DNA from: JADZFO01 sp964512635
GTDB lineage: Bacteria; 4484-113; JAFGCY01
Direction: 5' to 3'
DNA length: 64,000 nt
Assembly: GCA_964512635.1 (NCBI GenBank)
Contig: CAZEJB010000001.1
Coordinates: 124,001-188,000 of the forward strand
In this document: positions 40,955 through 49,538 of the stretch, one piece after another
Numbering within the stretch: position 1 is the stretch's first letter
Layout: each line of letters begins with the position of its first letter
Made by a program: the position numbers and the translations under genes
Notes under the pieces: model-generated
Database searches by the model: none
Told to the model about the DNA's origin: nothing
The model's input: the letters and a program-made list of their open reading frames with translations, nothing else

Positions 40955-42685
40955 TTGCAAGACTTAGCACTCCTTCGTGAGCTGATCATCCTGATCGCCA
41001 TTACCGTGGTGGCCACGCTTGTCCTGACCCGGCTGCGCCTGCCCGCTGTTATCGGCCTGCTGGCCGGCGGCGCGCTAGCCGGGCCCTATGGCTTCCGGCT
41101 GATCAGCGAAGTCCATGACATTGAGATGCTGGCCGAGATCGGGGTGATCCTGCTGCTGTTCAGCATCGGGCTCGAGTTCTCGATCAGCCGCTTTGTCCGC
41201 ATGGGGCGCCTGCTGTTCTTGGGCGGCCTGCTGCAGGTCGGCATCACTATGGGGCTGGTCGTAATCGGCGCGCGGATGCTGGGAGCTAGCGACGCCCAGG
41301 CCTGGATCTATGGCTTTGTCGCCGCCCTTTCGTCCACTGCGCTTGTCGTGCGCTCACTGGAAGAACGCCGCGAGATCAACGCCCCCCACGGCCGTCTGAT
41401 CCTCGGCACCCTGATCTTCCAGGATCTCTGCATCGTACCGATGGTTCTGGCCGTACCACTGCTGGCGGGCGAAGGCGGAAGCAACGTCTGGGTCGACGCC
41501 GGACGCATCCTCAGCCTGGCAGTGCTGACTGTGGGCCTGATCTACCTCGCCTCCAAGACCCTGCTGCCCTGGCTGCTGCATCACATTTCGATGACTGGCA
41601 GCCGCGAGTTGTTCCTGCTCAGCACTATTGGTATCGGCGTTGGCATTGCCTGGGCCACCGGATTTGCAGGGCTCTCACTCGCGCTGGGTGCCTTCCTCGC
41701 CGGCGTCGCACTGGCCGAAACTGACTTCGCCGAGCGCGCGCGCATTGAGGTCATGCCCCTGCGCGACATCCTCGCCAGTCTCTTCTTTGCCTCGATGGGT
41801 ATGCTCTTTGACTGGCGCGTGCTGGTCTCCGCCCCGGGCGCCGTAGCCCTGCTGGTGGCTGGCTTCGTAATCGGCAAAGGTCTCGTTGCCACCATAGCCG
41901 CCATGCTGTTGAAGTTCCCGGCGCGGCTGGCGCTGATGGCTGGCCTGGGGCTGGCCCAGTTCGGCGAGTTCGGTTTTGTCCTGACCCGCCAGGCCGAGAC
42001 CCTCGGCATCCTGGGACAGAACGAGACGCGCGCCCTGCTCTGCGCCGGTGTCATCAGCATGGTGCTGACGCCGATCATCATCCGCCTGGCTCCGCATCTG
42101 GCTGCCGGTTCGCGGGTGCTGCGGCCGCTGGAGAACCTGCTGGGCATCAAGCACAACCAGGAACCTGACGACGACGAGTCTGAGTTCGGCGAGAACGTGG
42201 TCATCATCGGCTTTGGCACCGCCGGCAAGCTGCTGGCCCAGTCGCTGAAGCTCAACGACATCCCCTACATCATCCTCGAGCTGAACAGCGAGACTGTGCG
42301 CGAGGCCCGCACGGCAGGCGAGCCGATCTACTACGCCGACGCCGGCAGCCTTGAGGCGCTGAAGCACTATCAGATTGAACAGGCGCTGGCCGCGGCGATC
42401 AACATCAACGACATGCACTCCGCGCTGCGCTGCCTGAAGGGTCTGCGCGAACTGGCCCCGGAACTGCCGATCACCGTGCGGGTGCCCTTTGAGGGCCGCC
42501 GCAAGCGCTTCATGGATGCCGGGGCCAGCCAGGTCGTGACCGAGGACTTCGAAGCCGGCGTGCGCGTGATGGTGCTGACCCTGCAGCAGCTGGGCGTCAA
42601 CACCACCTTTGACAGCCCGCACCTGCAGCTGGTGCACCAGATACGCGAGGAGAAGGCCGCCGAAGTACGCACCGGCGAGATGTAA
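40955..42685 (+). CDS. CPA2 cation:proton antiporter with TrkA-N (RCK) domain (KefB-like)
   Basis: 576 residues: about 12 membrane helices (residues 8-385), with LAGGALAGPYGF and LILGTLIFQDLCIVPMVLA, then a TrkA-N Rossmann domain (VVIIGFGTAGKLLAQSLKL and YADAGSLEALKHYQIEQA) that binds NAD(H) or similar ligand. This is the architecture of KefB/KefC and other K+ efflux systems, which acidify the cytoplasm on electrophile stress. The second antiporter of the region, unlike the first, has this regulatory domain. TTG start with no Shine-Dalgarno; a -10-like box precedes by seven bases. Confidence 0.92.
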   Translation: MQDLALLRELIILIAITVVATLVLTRLRLPAVIGLLAGGALAGPYGFRLISEVHDIEMLAEIGVILLLFSIGLEFSISRFVRMGRLLFLGGLLQVGITMGLVVIGARMLGASDAQAWIYGFVAALSSTALVVRSLEERREINAPHGRLILGTLIFQDLCIVPMVLAVPLLAGEGGSNVWVDAGRILSLAVLTVGLIYLASKTLLPWLLHHISMTGSRELFLLSTIGIGVGIAWATGFAGLSLALGAFLAGVALAETDFAERARIEVMPLRDILASLFFASMGMLFDWRVLVSAPGAVALLVAGFVIGKGLVATIAAMLLKFPARLALMAGLGLAQFGEFGFVLTRQAETLGILGQNETRALLCAGVISMVLTPIIIRLAPHLAAGSRVLRPLENLLGIKHNQEPDDDESEFGENVVIIGFGTAGKLLAQSLKLNDIPYIILELNSETVREARTAGEPIYYADAGSLEALKHYQIEQALAAAININDMHSALRCLKGLRELAPELPITVRVPFEGRRKRFMDAGASQVVTEDFEAGVRVMVLTLQQLGVNTTFDSPHLQLVHQIREEKAAEVRTGEM

Positions 42686-42741
42686 CGTGCGGCCCGCGAG
42701 CGGCATCTGTTGCATGGCGGCAAAGCCGCCGGAGGTGGGAA

Positions 42742-43935
42742 ATGATTACTTCCAGGCTGGCAATTGCCGGCATTGCTGCCATGTTATGTATGGGCTCCGC
42801 CCTGGCCGCGGAGCAGCCCCAGGCAGACGCAAGCACGCCCGCAGTCGGCAGTGCGGTGCTCAGCCCGGAAGGCTACAGCTCCCGACTCCAGACTTACTTC
42901 GAAGCGAAGCAGTCCGCAGGCGTGGTGGAAAAGGATGCCAACCGCCTGACCCGGCTCAACCTGCAGGTCGTCCAGCAGGCACTGGAACGCTGGGCTATGG
43001 ACCACAGCGAGGTCAACGAGAACGGCCTGCTAAGCAAGTACTACCCCGGCTCAATCAGCCAGCTGGTGCAGGCTGGTTATCTCTCTTCGGGGCTCTACCC
43101 CAATGCCTATAGCGCTGGCAGCCCGGATCAGCTGAATGCCCTTGAGGTTCCACTGGGCTGGACCGCGCAGGCCCCCGGCAATTTCAGTTACCTGACCGAT
43201 CTTAAGAGCGCCACCCAGGCCCGCAGCTATGTGCTGGTGGGTTACGGCGCCGCGCCGCGAGCTGAATGGAGCAACGATCTCAACCCTCTGCTGAACGGCA
43301 TCTGCTGCAGCCTGAGCTCAGAAGGTCCCCGCGGCAGTGACATCCCGAAAACCTCCGCAATGTGGCAGGGCGGACGCAGCTACAACGTTGGCCTGATGTT
43401 CGGAGGCAGCGATAACGCGACGGCTGAGTTCTACTTCAACAAGCGTGAGGGTCGCCTGGACAGTGCTGCCGCTCTTGATTTGGCCAAGACTCAGCTCCAT
43501 GCTTTGCAGCTCGCGGTGGAACGCTTCAGCGTTGACTACTCCCCGCCGGATGTCGAGGGCCTGAGCTGGGACCAGCAGGAACGCCGCTATCCCGAGGCGA
43601 TCTCAGCGCTGGTCCAGGAGACCTACACTCTTGCCGGCTTCTATGCCAACCCCTTTACTGCCGCCAGCCCGATCGAGCTGAATGCGCGCGAAATGCCCTT
43701 CGGCTGGACTGAGGATGCCCCGGGCAACTTCAGCTATCTGAAGCACTACAGCCCGGCGGGCAATGTGGACGGCTACTGCCTGCTGCTGTATGCCGCCAGT
43801 CTGGATGCCGGGCGCGATGTCACTGGCGATGGAGTCAGCGACGGTGTGGCCCTGTGGCTCAGCAGCAACATGGATCTCACCAAGCCTGAGGTGTTCTATT
43901 GCGGCAGCCAGCGGATTACAGTAGTGAACCAATAG
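42742..43935 (+). CDS. Exported protein built from two tandem pseudopilin-like modules
   Basis: 397 residues with a Sec signal peptide (IAGIAAMLCMGSALAA). Two homologous halves can be aligned by eye: residues about 70-145 (LQVVQQALERWAMDHS, YPGSISQLVQAGYL, LEVPLGWTAQAPGNFSYL) and about 250-335 (LHALQLAVERFSVDYS, YPEAISALVQETYTLAGF, REMPFGWTEDAPGNFSYL). Each resembles the periplasmic domain of GspG-type pseudopilins (helix, short YP loop, NP turn) without the N-methylated transmembrane helix. Function unknown. GGAGGTG precedes the ATG. Confidence 0.8.
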   Translation: MITSRLAIAGIAAMLCMGSALAAEQPQADASTPAVGSAVLSPEGYSSRLQTYFEAKQSAGVVEKDANRLTRLNLQVVQQALERWAMDHSEVNENGLLSKYYPGSISQLVQAGYLSSGLYPNAYSAGSPDQLNALEVPLGWTAQAPGNFSYLTDLKSATQARSYVLVGYGAAPRAEWSNDLNPLLNGICCSLSSEGPRGSDIPKTSAMWQGGRSYNVGLMFGGSDNATAEFYFNKREGRLDSAAALDLAKTQLHALQLAVERFSVDYSPPDVEGLSWDQQERRYPEAISALVQETYTLAGFYANPFTAASPIELNAREMPFGWTEDAPGNFSYLKHYSPAGNVDGYCLLLYAASLDAGRDVTGDGVSDGVALWLSSNMDLTKPEVFYCGSQRITVVNQ

Positions 43936-43957
43936 GTCTGCAATAGCCGACACACAG

Positions 43958-44000
43958 TAAAAAAGAGGGCCGGCTGAGGATCTTCCCAGCCGGCCCTTTG
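43958..44000. terminator. Bidirectional rho-independent terminator
   Basis: 11-bp stem AGGGCCGGCTG / CAGCCGGCCCT with a ten-base loop between convergent genes. The minus-strand tail is CTTTTTT and the plus-strand tail TTTGCTGCT. Confidence 0.88.
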
Positions 44001-44030
44001 CTGCTCTGCTTCTTGCTGGATATCGCTTGG

Positions 44031-45110
44031 TTATTGCGGCTTGCCTGCGTCGATCCAGTCCTGGAATTTCTGCTTCTCGGCAGCGCTCAGCTTGTTAGAG
44101 CCCGGCGGCATCGCATCACTCTTGATGTCGCTGTTGCAGAGGCTCGACATGCTCTTGACCTCAGAGTAGGTAGTCAGCGGTATTCCGCCTGCCGGTGAAT
44201 TCGCATCATGGCAGCCGGTGCAGTAGTTCTCCATAATCGGCGCAATGTCGGCCGTGTAGGTGACAGCTGGCACCTCAGCCGTACCAACGAAGTCTATTCC
44301 GCTGGCATTCGGCCCCACTGTCACCTGCCTGCTGGCTGGCAGGAAGGTGTACCCCGTCAGACTTGGCGTGACCGTATATGTCCCCGCCGCCAGGCCGCTG
44401 AACTGGTAGCTGCCGTTGACTGTGGTGATCGCTGTCGCGCCGCCCGGACTGAGGGTCAACGTCGCCCCCGGTAACACCCCTGGACCTGCGCTGTCGGTGA
44501 CCATGCCGCTAATGTTGAAGGTAGCCGGCGTGACCTCAACGCTGAATTCGACACTGCTCACGCTGACACTGGTCGCGTCATAGGCCAGCGCAATGAAATA
44601 GCTGTTGCCGCCGGCGTTAACATAGTCGCCGGACCCCAGGTTGTCGAACTGTGACGCTCCGGCAGATGGATAAGGCCCCTGCAGGTCCCACTTAAAGCTG
44701 CCATAGTTGGCGATGCCGATCCAGACCTGGCTCCCGGCAGAAACATCTATCGCGGCCACAACGCTGCTCAGTGTCCCAGCGCCTGGGCTGAACTGGTACA
44801 TGGCATATTCCAGCCCGCTGGCACCGGCCGAGATAAGCAGGGAATCCGCGCCATCGGGGCTGCAGCCAGCAGTCGTCGTCACAGCATCCTGACCGCGCTG
44901 CGTTGTGACATCAATCGCCTGCGCCGCCCGTGTAGCAGGCAAATCGATCGGCAGCGGCGGAAGGGCGTTTGGCTGAATTGAGGCTGGCTGTTGCTGGTTC
45001 AGGGTGATGCTGCCGGTTCCCGCATTGGAACATGACAAGACAAAGATCAGCGCCAGTGCGAGCAATACACTGATTCTCGCCGGCAGCATGCAGTGCATAC
45101 TGGAGTGCAT
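44031..45110 (-). CDS. Lipoprotein with carboxypeptidase-regulatory domain and C-terminal c-type cytochrome domain
   Basis: 359 residues. ATG 45110 is preceded by GGAGG. The signal ends LIFVLSCSN (lipobox LSC), so it is anchored by the Cys. A beta domain of unknown type (about 60-200) is followed by a carboxypeptidase-regulatory-like repeat (ISGMVTDSAGPGVLPGATLTLSPGG, YQFSGLAAGTYTV) and a short c-type cytochrome: haem attachment site CTGCH in MENYCTGCHDANSP and a probable axial Met in SDAMPPGSNKL. This layout resembles Planctomycetes-type PSCyt proteins. It could carry electrons outside the inner membrane; no partner enzyme is adjacent. Confidence 0.87.
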   Translation of the reverse strand: MHSSMHCMLPARISVLLALALIFVLSCSNAGTGSITLNQQQPASIQPNALPPLPIDLPATRAAQAIDVTTQRGQDAVTTTAGCSPDGADSLLISAGASGLEYAMYQFSPGAGTLSSVVAAIDVSAGSQVWIGIANYGSFKWDLQGPYPSAGASQFDNLGSGDYVNAGGNSYFIALAYDATSVSVSSVEFSVEVTPATFNISGMVTDSAGPGVLPGATLTLSPGGATAITTVNGSYQFSGLAAGTYTVTPSLTGYTFLPASRQVTVGPNASGIDFVGTAEVPAVTYTADIAPIMENYCTGCHDANSPAGGIPLTTYSEVKSMSSLCNSDIKSDAMPPGSNKLSAAEKQKFQDWIDAGKPQ

Positions 45111-45325
45111 CTCCGATACCTCCGTGCCCGCGCTGGATCGATGTCGCAACGCAATGGCGATATATCCTACCGCTCTTATCTGCTGAATTGTGTACGTAAA
45201 GAGATTTCACCCATTTCTAAGCAGATTGGACTCCTTCTCAATCAGCGGCACACTTTGAAAACTCGGCAGATCAGGAGGTGCACAGTGCCACAGCTTTACC
45301 GCAAACATGACCGGGCGGCGCGCAC

Positions 45326-45331
45326 TACAAT
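45326..45331 (+). promoter_or_regulatory. Candidate -10 box of gcdH (leaderless)
   Basis: TACAAT, nine bases before ATG at 45341. Confidence 0.4.
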
Positions 45332-45340
45332 ACGCGCGCC

Positions 45341-46606
45341 ATGGCAGCCTCACACAACGCACTCGACCTTTACAAGCTCGACGAGCTCTTCACTGACGAA
45401 GAGCGCATCATCCGCTCGGCCGTCCTTGACTGGGTCAAGGAGCGCTTCATGCCGCTGATCGAGGAGCACTACGAAGCCGGCACCTTCCCGCTGGAGCTCG
45501 TCCCCGAGCTGGCCGAGCTCGGCGTCTTTGGCGCCACCCTGCCCGAAGAGTACGGCTGTGCCGGCGTCAGCCACACCGCCTATGGCCTGATCAACCAGGC
45601 GCTGGAGTACGGCGATTCCGGCCTGCGCAGCTTCGTCTCGGTCCAGAGTGGGCTGGTCATGTACCCGATCTACGCCTTCGGCTCTGAGGAGCAGAAAAAG
45701 AAGTGGCTGCCGGAGCTGGCCGCCGGCCGCAAGATCGGCTGCTTCGGCCTGACCGAGCCCAACCATGGCTCCAACCCCGGCGGGATGGAGACGCGCGCGA
45801 TGCCCGCCGACGGCGGATTTGTGCTGAACGGCGCCAAGGCCTGGATCACCAACGGCTGCCTGGCGGATGTGGCAGTCGTCTGGGCTAAGGTGGGCGAGCC
45901 TGATGGAGCGCGGACCCATGGTCCGTCCTCTTCCTCCGGCGCTGCAGATACGGACCACGGGTCCGCGCTCCATACCGGCGACTCCAAGTCCATACGCGGT
46001 TTCCTGGTCGAGAAGGGCATGCCGGGCTTTTCCACCGCGGAGTACAAGAAGAAGCTCAGCCTGCGCGCCTCGGTGACCAGCGAGCTCTACTTCAAGGATG
46101 TCTTTGTCCCCGAAGCTAACATGCTGCCGAGTGTGCAGGGCCTCAAGGGCCCGCTGTCCTGCCTGAACCAGGCGCGCTATGGCATCGCCTGGGGCGCGAC
46201 CGGCGCGGGGATGTACTGCCTCGAAGCAGCCCTGCGCTACGCCGGCGAACGCAGCCAGTTCGGCCGCCCGATCAGCGGCTTCCAGCTCCAGCAGCTCAAA
46301 CTGAGCCAGATGGCCACCGAGCTACTCAAGGGCCAGCTGCTGTGCTGGCGCCTGGGCAAGCTGAAGGAAGCCGGCACAATAACCCCGGCCCAGATCAGCC
46401 TGGCCAAGCGCGATAACGTCTACCAGGCCCGCGAGTGCGCCCGGATGGCCCGCGAGATCTATGGCGCGATGGGCATCATGCTGGAAAGCCACGTCATGCG
46501 TCACTCCAACAACCTGGAGAGCGTGCTGACCTACGAGGGCACCCACGACGTGCACCACCTGATCCTCGGCGAGGCGATCACGGGTCAGAGCGCGTTTGAG
46601 GGGTAA
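45341..46606 (+). CDS. gcdH: Glutaryl-CoA dehydrogenase (acyl-CoA dehydrogenase family) with an in-frame repeat insertion
   Basis: 421 residues. FAD enzyme that oxidises and decarboxylates glutaryl-CoA to crotonyl-CoA in lysine/tryptophan/aromatic breakdown. Matches GCDH: LTEPNHGSNPGGMET, IRGFLVEKGMPGFS, RYGIAWGATGAGMYCLEAALRYA, and the catalytic Glu in TYEGTHDVHHLILGEAITGQ. The normal link between WAKVG and IRGFL is interrupted by about 26 residues, most of which (residues near GARTHGPSSSSGAADTDHGSALH) are encoded by a 69-bp palindromic repeat. The insertion is in a surface loop region before the active-site Lys/Gly strand, so activity may persist. No ETF genes adjacent. Confidence 0.92.
   Translation: MAASHNALDLYKLDELFTDEERIIRSAVLDWVKERFMPLIEEHYEAGTFPLELVPELAELGVFGATLPEEYGCAGVSHTAYGLINQALEYGDSGLRSFVSVQSGLVMYPIYAFGSEEQKKKWLPELAAGRKIGCFGLTEPNHGSNPGGMETRAMPADGGFVLNGAKAWITNGCLADVAVVWAKVGEPDGARTHGPSSSSGAADTDHGSALHTGDSKSIRGFLVEKGMPGFSTAEYKKKLSLRASVTSELYFKDVFVPEANMLPSVQGLKGPLSCLNQARYGIAWGATGAGMYCLEAALRYAGERSQFGRPISGFQLQQLKLSQMATELLKGQLLCWRLGKLKEAGTITPAQISLAKRDNVYQARECARMAREIYGAMGIMLESHVMRHSNNLESVLTYEGTHDVHHLILGEAITGQSAFEG
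45904..45972. repeat. Palindromic element inserted in frame within gcdH
   Basis: 69 bp (exactly 23 codons) bounded by TGGAGCGCGGAC and GTCCGCGCTCCA. The inner parts pair as CGGACCCATGGTCCG and CGGACCACGGGTCCG. The same ends bound the 114-bp element by pgi. Confidence 0.8.
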
Positions 46607-46609
46607 AAT
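46604..46609 (+). promoter_or_regulatory. Candidate -10 box of the DUF4160 gene (leaderless)
   Basis: TAAAAT, whose TAA is the gcdH stop codon, six bases before ATG at 46616. Confidence 0.5.
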
Positions 46610-46615
46610 CACCAA

Positions 46616-46876
46616 ATGCCGGAGATATCAAGGTTCTATGGAATCATAATCCGAATGTTTCCAGAAGACCATCCGCCACCTCACCTTCACGTCAGCTACG
46701 CTGGCGTTGAGTTCTGCGTTGATCTCAGAACCGGTGAAGTCACTGATGGAGCGGCACCTGCAAAACAATTGAAGCTGGTCAGGCAATGGATGATCCTTCA
46801 TGAAGCTGAACTGCAGAGCAATTGGAAGCTCGCCGAGCGTGGTCTGCCGCCCATGAAAGTCAAGCCTCTCGAATAG
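46616..46876 (+). CDS. DUF4160 protein
   Basis: 86 residues: MPEISRFYGIIIRMFPEDHPPPHLHVSYAG and a Trp-rich C-terminal helix QWMILHEAELQSNW match DUF4160 (a small fold with a conserved PPHHF/HLHV-like motif). DUF4160 genes commonly sit next to DUF2442 genes and are suspected toxin-antitoxin-like pairs, though their biochemistry is not established. The start is just six bases after a TAAAAT at the gcdH stop. The DUF2442 gene follows 19 bases after the stop. Confidence 0.88.
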   Translation: MPEISRFYGIIIRMFPEDHPPPHLHVSYAGVEFCVDLRTGEVTDGAAPAKQLKLVRQWMILHEAELQSNWKLAERGLPPMKVKPLE

Positions 46877-46880
46877 AGGG

Positions 46881-46886
46881 TATTAT
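46881..46886 (+). promoter_or_regulatory. Candidate -10 box of the DUF2442 gene (leaderless)
   Basis: TATTAT, nine bases before ATG at 46896. Confidence 0.4.
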
Positions 46887-46895
46887 CTAAGTACT

Positions 46896-47225
46896 ATGTC
46901 GATCCAGACACAAGTGCCCAGCATCGATCAGATCCTGCAGATGGACAATGCGATCACGCGGGTCGAGGCCCTGCCCGGCTACCGCATTCGTCTCACCTAC
47001 ATTGATGGCGAGACCTACGAGCTGGACTATTCCGAGAAACTGGACAAGAGCGACTTCATCGGCCAGCTCCGCGACCCGGCAGTCTTTAACGCAGTCAAGC
47101 TCGGCGAGCAGGGCCGCTGGATCGAGTGGCCCAACGGCTATGACAATTGCGCCGATGCCCTGCGCTGGGATGGCGAGCTGGCGCGTCGCGGTCTGACCCG
47201 CGCGGACGTGCAGGACGCTGAGTGA
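46896..47225 (+). CDS. DUF2442 protein, partner of DUF4160
   Basis: 109 residues with the DUF2442 pattern: YRIRLTYIDGETYELDYSE, a core FIGQLRDPAVFNAVKLGEQGRWIEWPNG and a C-terminal helix. It follows the DUF4160 gene and shares its direction. The pair is often called an antitoxin-like module, but no toxin activity can be shown by sequence. There is no phage or plasmid context here. Confidence 0.88.
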   Translation: MSIQTQVPSIDQILQMDNAITRVEALPGYRIRLTYIDGETYELDYSEKLDKSDFIGQLRDPAVFNAVKLGEQGRWIEWPNGYDNCADALRWDGELARRGLTRADVQDAE

Positions 47226-47287
47226 AACTAACGATGAGCCTGCGGTACCGCACCCCCAGCACTACGGTGCCGGGCGATTCACCAGAT

Positions 47288-49399
47288 TCATCTTGCAAGC
47301 CGACTGATGAGCTCTCGGCGAGACTCCACCTCGTTCTCGTTCCAGGGCTTCTCCCAGCGCCAGCGCTGTTCCAGGATTGGTCGAAGCCTAGCAGCATCCT
47401 CGCCGAGACTGTCCTTCAGAGTTCGATCAAACCACAACTCCAAAGTGCCCGCTTCAACAACACGCGACCAGAATTCAAGTCGCTCTATGATCATCTCTTT
47501 GTCACCACCGATGGCAAGCAGGGCATGGGCCGCGGAAATGCTGCTGGCCTGCCAGTCAGATGCCAGCTCAGACTCCAGCCATGGGATCGCCTCGGCAGCG
47601 GCAGGTCCAGCAAGTGCCAACGCGTCGCTTAGTGAGGATCCGCAGCTTTGGGCCAGCGATTCAGCTGATCCATCGTCCTCTCGGACGATCTGCAGGAGAT
47701 AGTCAGCGGCAGCGGGAGAGTCTGCGGCGAGATTTCCCAACAGGGCGGTAGCATCCCTGCGTGGACCTCTAACGAACTCAAATCCCTCCATGGTGTACTT
47801 CTTTGGCTCCTGTTCTACTAGCGACTTCAGCCAGTCCAGATAGGAATCACGGCTCGGAAAGTACTCTTCTGGGGGGACTCCCCAAAGCATTAAGCGGCGG
47901 ACCCAACTGGGATCGAGCGCGGTGGGGTTTTGCCTCAACTTATCCAGCAGGACAGGGCGGCTGCGCTGCGGAACAGCGGAGCGGCTTTCGCAAATTTCCA
48001 ATAGGGGTTCACTCGAACTAGTTGCCTCACGGTCCAGAAACACCTTTGAATCTCTCAAGTGCTGCTTTGCATAGTCGAGAAGCTCGTTCTCGTCCTTGGT
48101 TATCTCAAACAATGCCTGCGCAACCTCCCACGCGATCTCGGGCCTGTTATCCCTGATGCCGCGCAGCTCAGGCACCGTCGCAGCAGCTGCTGGCCCCAGC
48201 CTGCCCAGGGCCTTTATCGCGGCTTGGCTAAGCCCTTGATCAGGCCCCTGCGCAAACTCAAGCAGCCGTGTCAGCACGCGATCATCCACCGCCGTATCTC
48301 CGTCGAGCCCGGAGATTATGCCGCGGCAATACTCTGCATCGTCAACCTGCAGAAGTGAATTCAAGCTCCACAGTAAGTCTGGCTGTCCACTTCCCGCCTT
48401 GAGAAAGGACCGGCACAATTCCGGCAGGCCGCTGTATTTTTCGCCGCCGTAGCTCACGCTGAACATCTCAATGACAAGGCTTCCCAGTCGATGGAGGATT
48501 CTTCTGGCTAACTGCTCATCGGGCTGCCTGATAAGGGTTGCCAGACTTTCAGCGGCCTCCTGCCGGACCCAGGCTTCGGGGTTGGCGCACTGATCCAGAA
48601 GCGCTGCCAGCACTTCCGGGCTTGAGTAGTCAAGTTGCACGGCAAGCCGCATGGCGGCGCTAACCGCAGTCTCATCGCGAATCAACCCAGGCAGTTGAGC
48701 CAGAAACAGCGCTGCGCTGTCCGGATCGACTTCATGCAGGATCCCGATTGCTTCAGTAACTAGATAGCGCTCACTACGCGTATTGATGAATTCAGTGCAT
48801 CTGGTGACAGCCGCTGTCTTGTCGCCGTCAATACACCAGATGCAGCGCGCCAGCTTCATCCTCAAATAATCATCTTCCTTGTCAAACTCTCGCTGAAGGA
48901 GTGGTAAAGCAGGCTGAGCCCTAGGCCCAAGCCAGGCGAGGTAATCCAAGGCCTCGGTGCGGTCGAACGATTCGACAGGCAGCGACTTAAGATCTCCCAG
49001 CGGCAGGCTGCTGTCCTCAAGCTGGCACAAACTGACGCTGGCTGCGAACCCGACCTCAGAATCGCCTTGCTGCAAACGGCGCAGCCCCTCGCGATAGGGC
49101 AGCGCAACTGGGCCCAGCTTGCCGATTCCCGAGGCAGCCGCCAACCGTACTTCCGAATCCGTGTCGTTCAGCATAGAGTTCAAGGCCAGGGCGACCTCTT
49201 CGTTGCCCCAACCCAGTCTGCCCAGCCAGCCACAGGCAAAGACACGCTGGCCATCAACCTGCTCCGCAAGGCGCAACAGCTCAGGGATTTCGCCAACGTC
49301 GTAGATGCGAACGATATGTGCACGGGCAGAGCCGGTGCTGATCAACAGAGCCGCAAGAATCAGGTTCAGTATGCTTCCGCACAGTCGCTTCAGCCGCAT
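47288..49399 (-). CDS. Exported HEAT-repeat protein (copy 1)
   Basis: 703 residues. Signal peptide about 1-27 (LNLILAALLISTGSARA), then many HEAT/ARM-like repeats of about 35-45 residues: ADSEVRLAAASGIGKLGP-like units such as DSEVRLAAASGIGKLGP, AEAWVRQEAAESLATL and QGLSQAAIKALGRLGPAA. An alpha-solenoid scaffold is expected, probably periplasmic; no catalytic motif. It is paralogous to the gene at 50087-52198 (same length, shared LDYLAWLGPRAQPALPLL and RWRWEKP-like tail) and is divergent from the first GyrI-like gene. The start lies five bases after GATAAT. Confidence 0.88.
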   Translation of the reverse strand: MRLKRLCGSILNLILAALLISTGSARAHIVRIYDVGEIPELLRLAEQVDGQRVFACGWLGRLGWGNEEVALALNSMLNDTDSEVRLAAASGIGKLGPVALPYREGLRRLQQGDSEVGFAASVSLCQLEDSSLPLGDLKSLPVESFDRTEALDYLAWLGPRAQPALPLLQREFDKEDDYLRMKLARCIWCIDGDKTAAVTRCTEFINTRSERYLVTEAIGILHEVDPDSAALFLAQLPGLIRDETAVSAAMRLAVQLDYSSPEVLAALLDQCANPEAWVRQEAAESLATLIRQPDEQLARRILHRLGSLVIEMFSVSYGGEKYSGLPELCRSFLKAGSGQPDLLWSLNSLLQVDDAEYCRGIISGLDGDTAVDDRVLTRLLEFAQGPDQGLSQAAIKALGRLGPAAAATVPELRGIRDNRPEIAWEVAQALFEITKDENELLDYAKQHLRDSKVFLDREATSSSEPLLEICESRSAVPQRSRPVLLDKLRQNPTALDPSWVRRLMLWGVPPEEYFPSRDSYLDWLKSLVEQEPKKYTMEGFEFVRGPRRDATALLGNLAADSPAAADYLLQIVREDDGSAESLAQSCGSSLSDALALAGPAAAEAIPWLESELASDWQASSISAAHALLAIGGDKEMIIERLEFWSRVVEAGTLELWFDRTLKDSLGEDAARLRPILEQRWRWEKPWNENEVESRRELISRLAR

Positions 49400-49404
49400 A
49401 GGGC

Positions 49405-49410
49405 ATTATC
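49405..49410 (-). promoter_or_regulatory. Candidate -10 box of HEAT copy 1 (leaderless)
   Basis: GATAAT on the minus strand, five bases before ATG at 49399. Confidence 0.5.
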
Positions 49411-49538
49411 GCAAGGAGGACCGATTAAGTTAATGTCACGCAGAGGAAGCGCTGAAAGATACCTGGCCCAGATTCCTCCCTCCGCTATCATCTCCCCATC
49501 ACGCGGCAGCGGGCTGCGCCGCATTCTGGGGTTAGACC

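Noticed and set aside
47222..47632. Plus-strand open frame of 136 codons at the end of the DUF2442 gene
   Set aside because: Lies antisense over HEAT copy 1 and has no recognisable domain.
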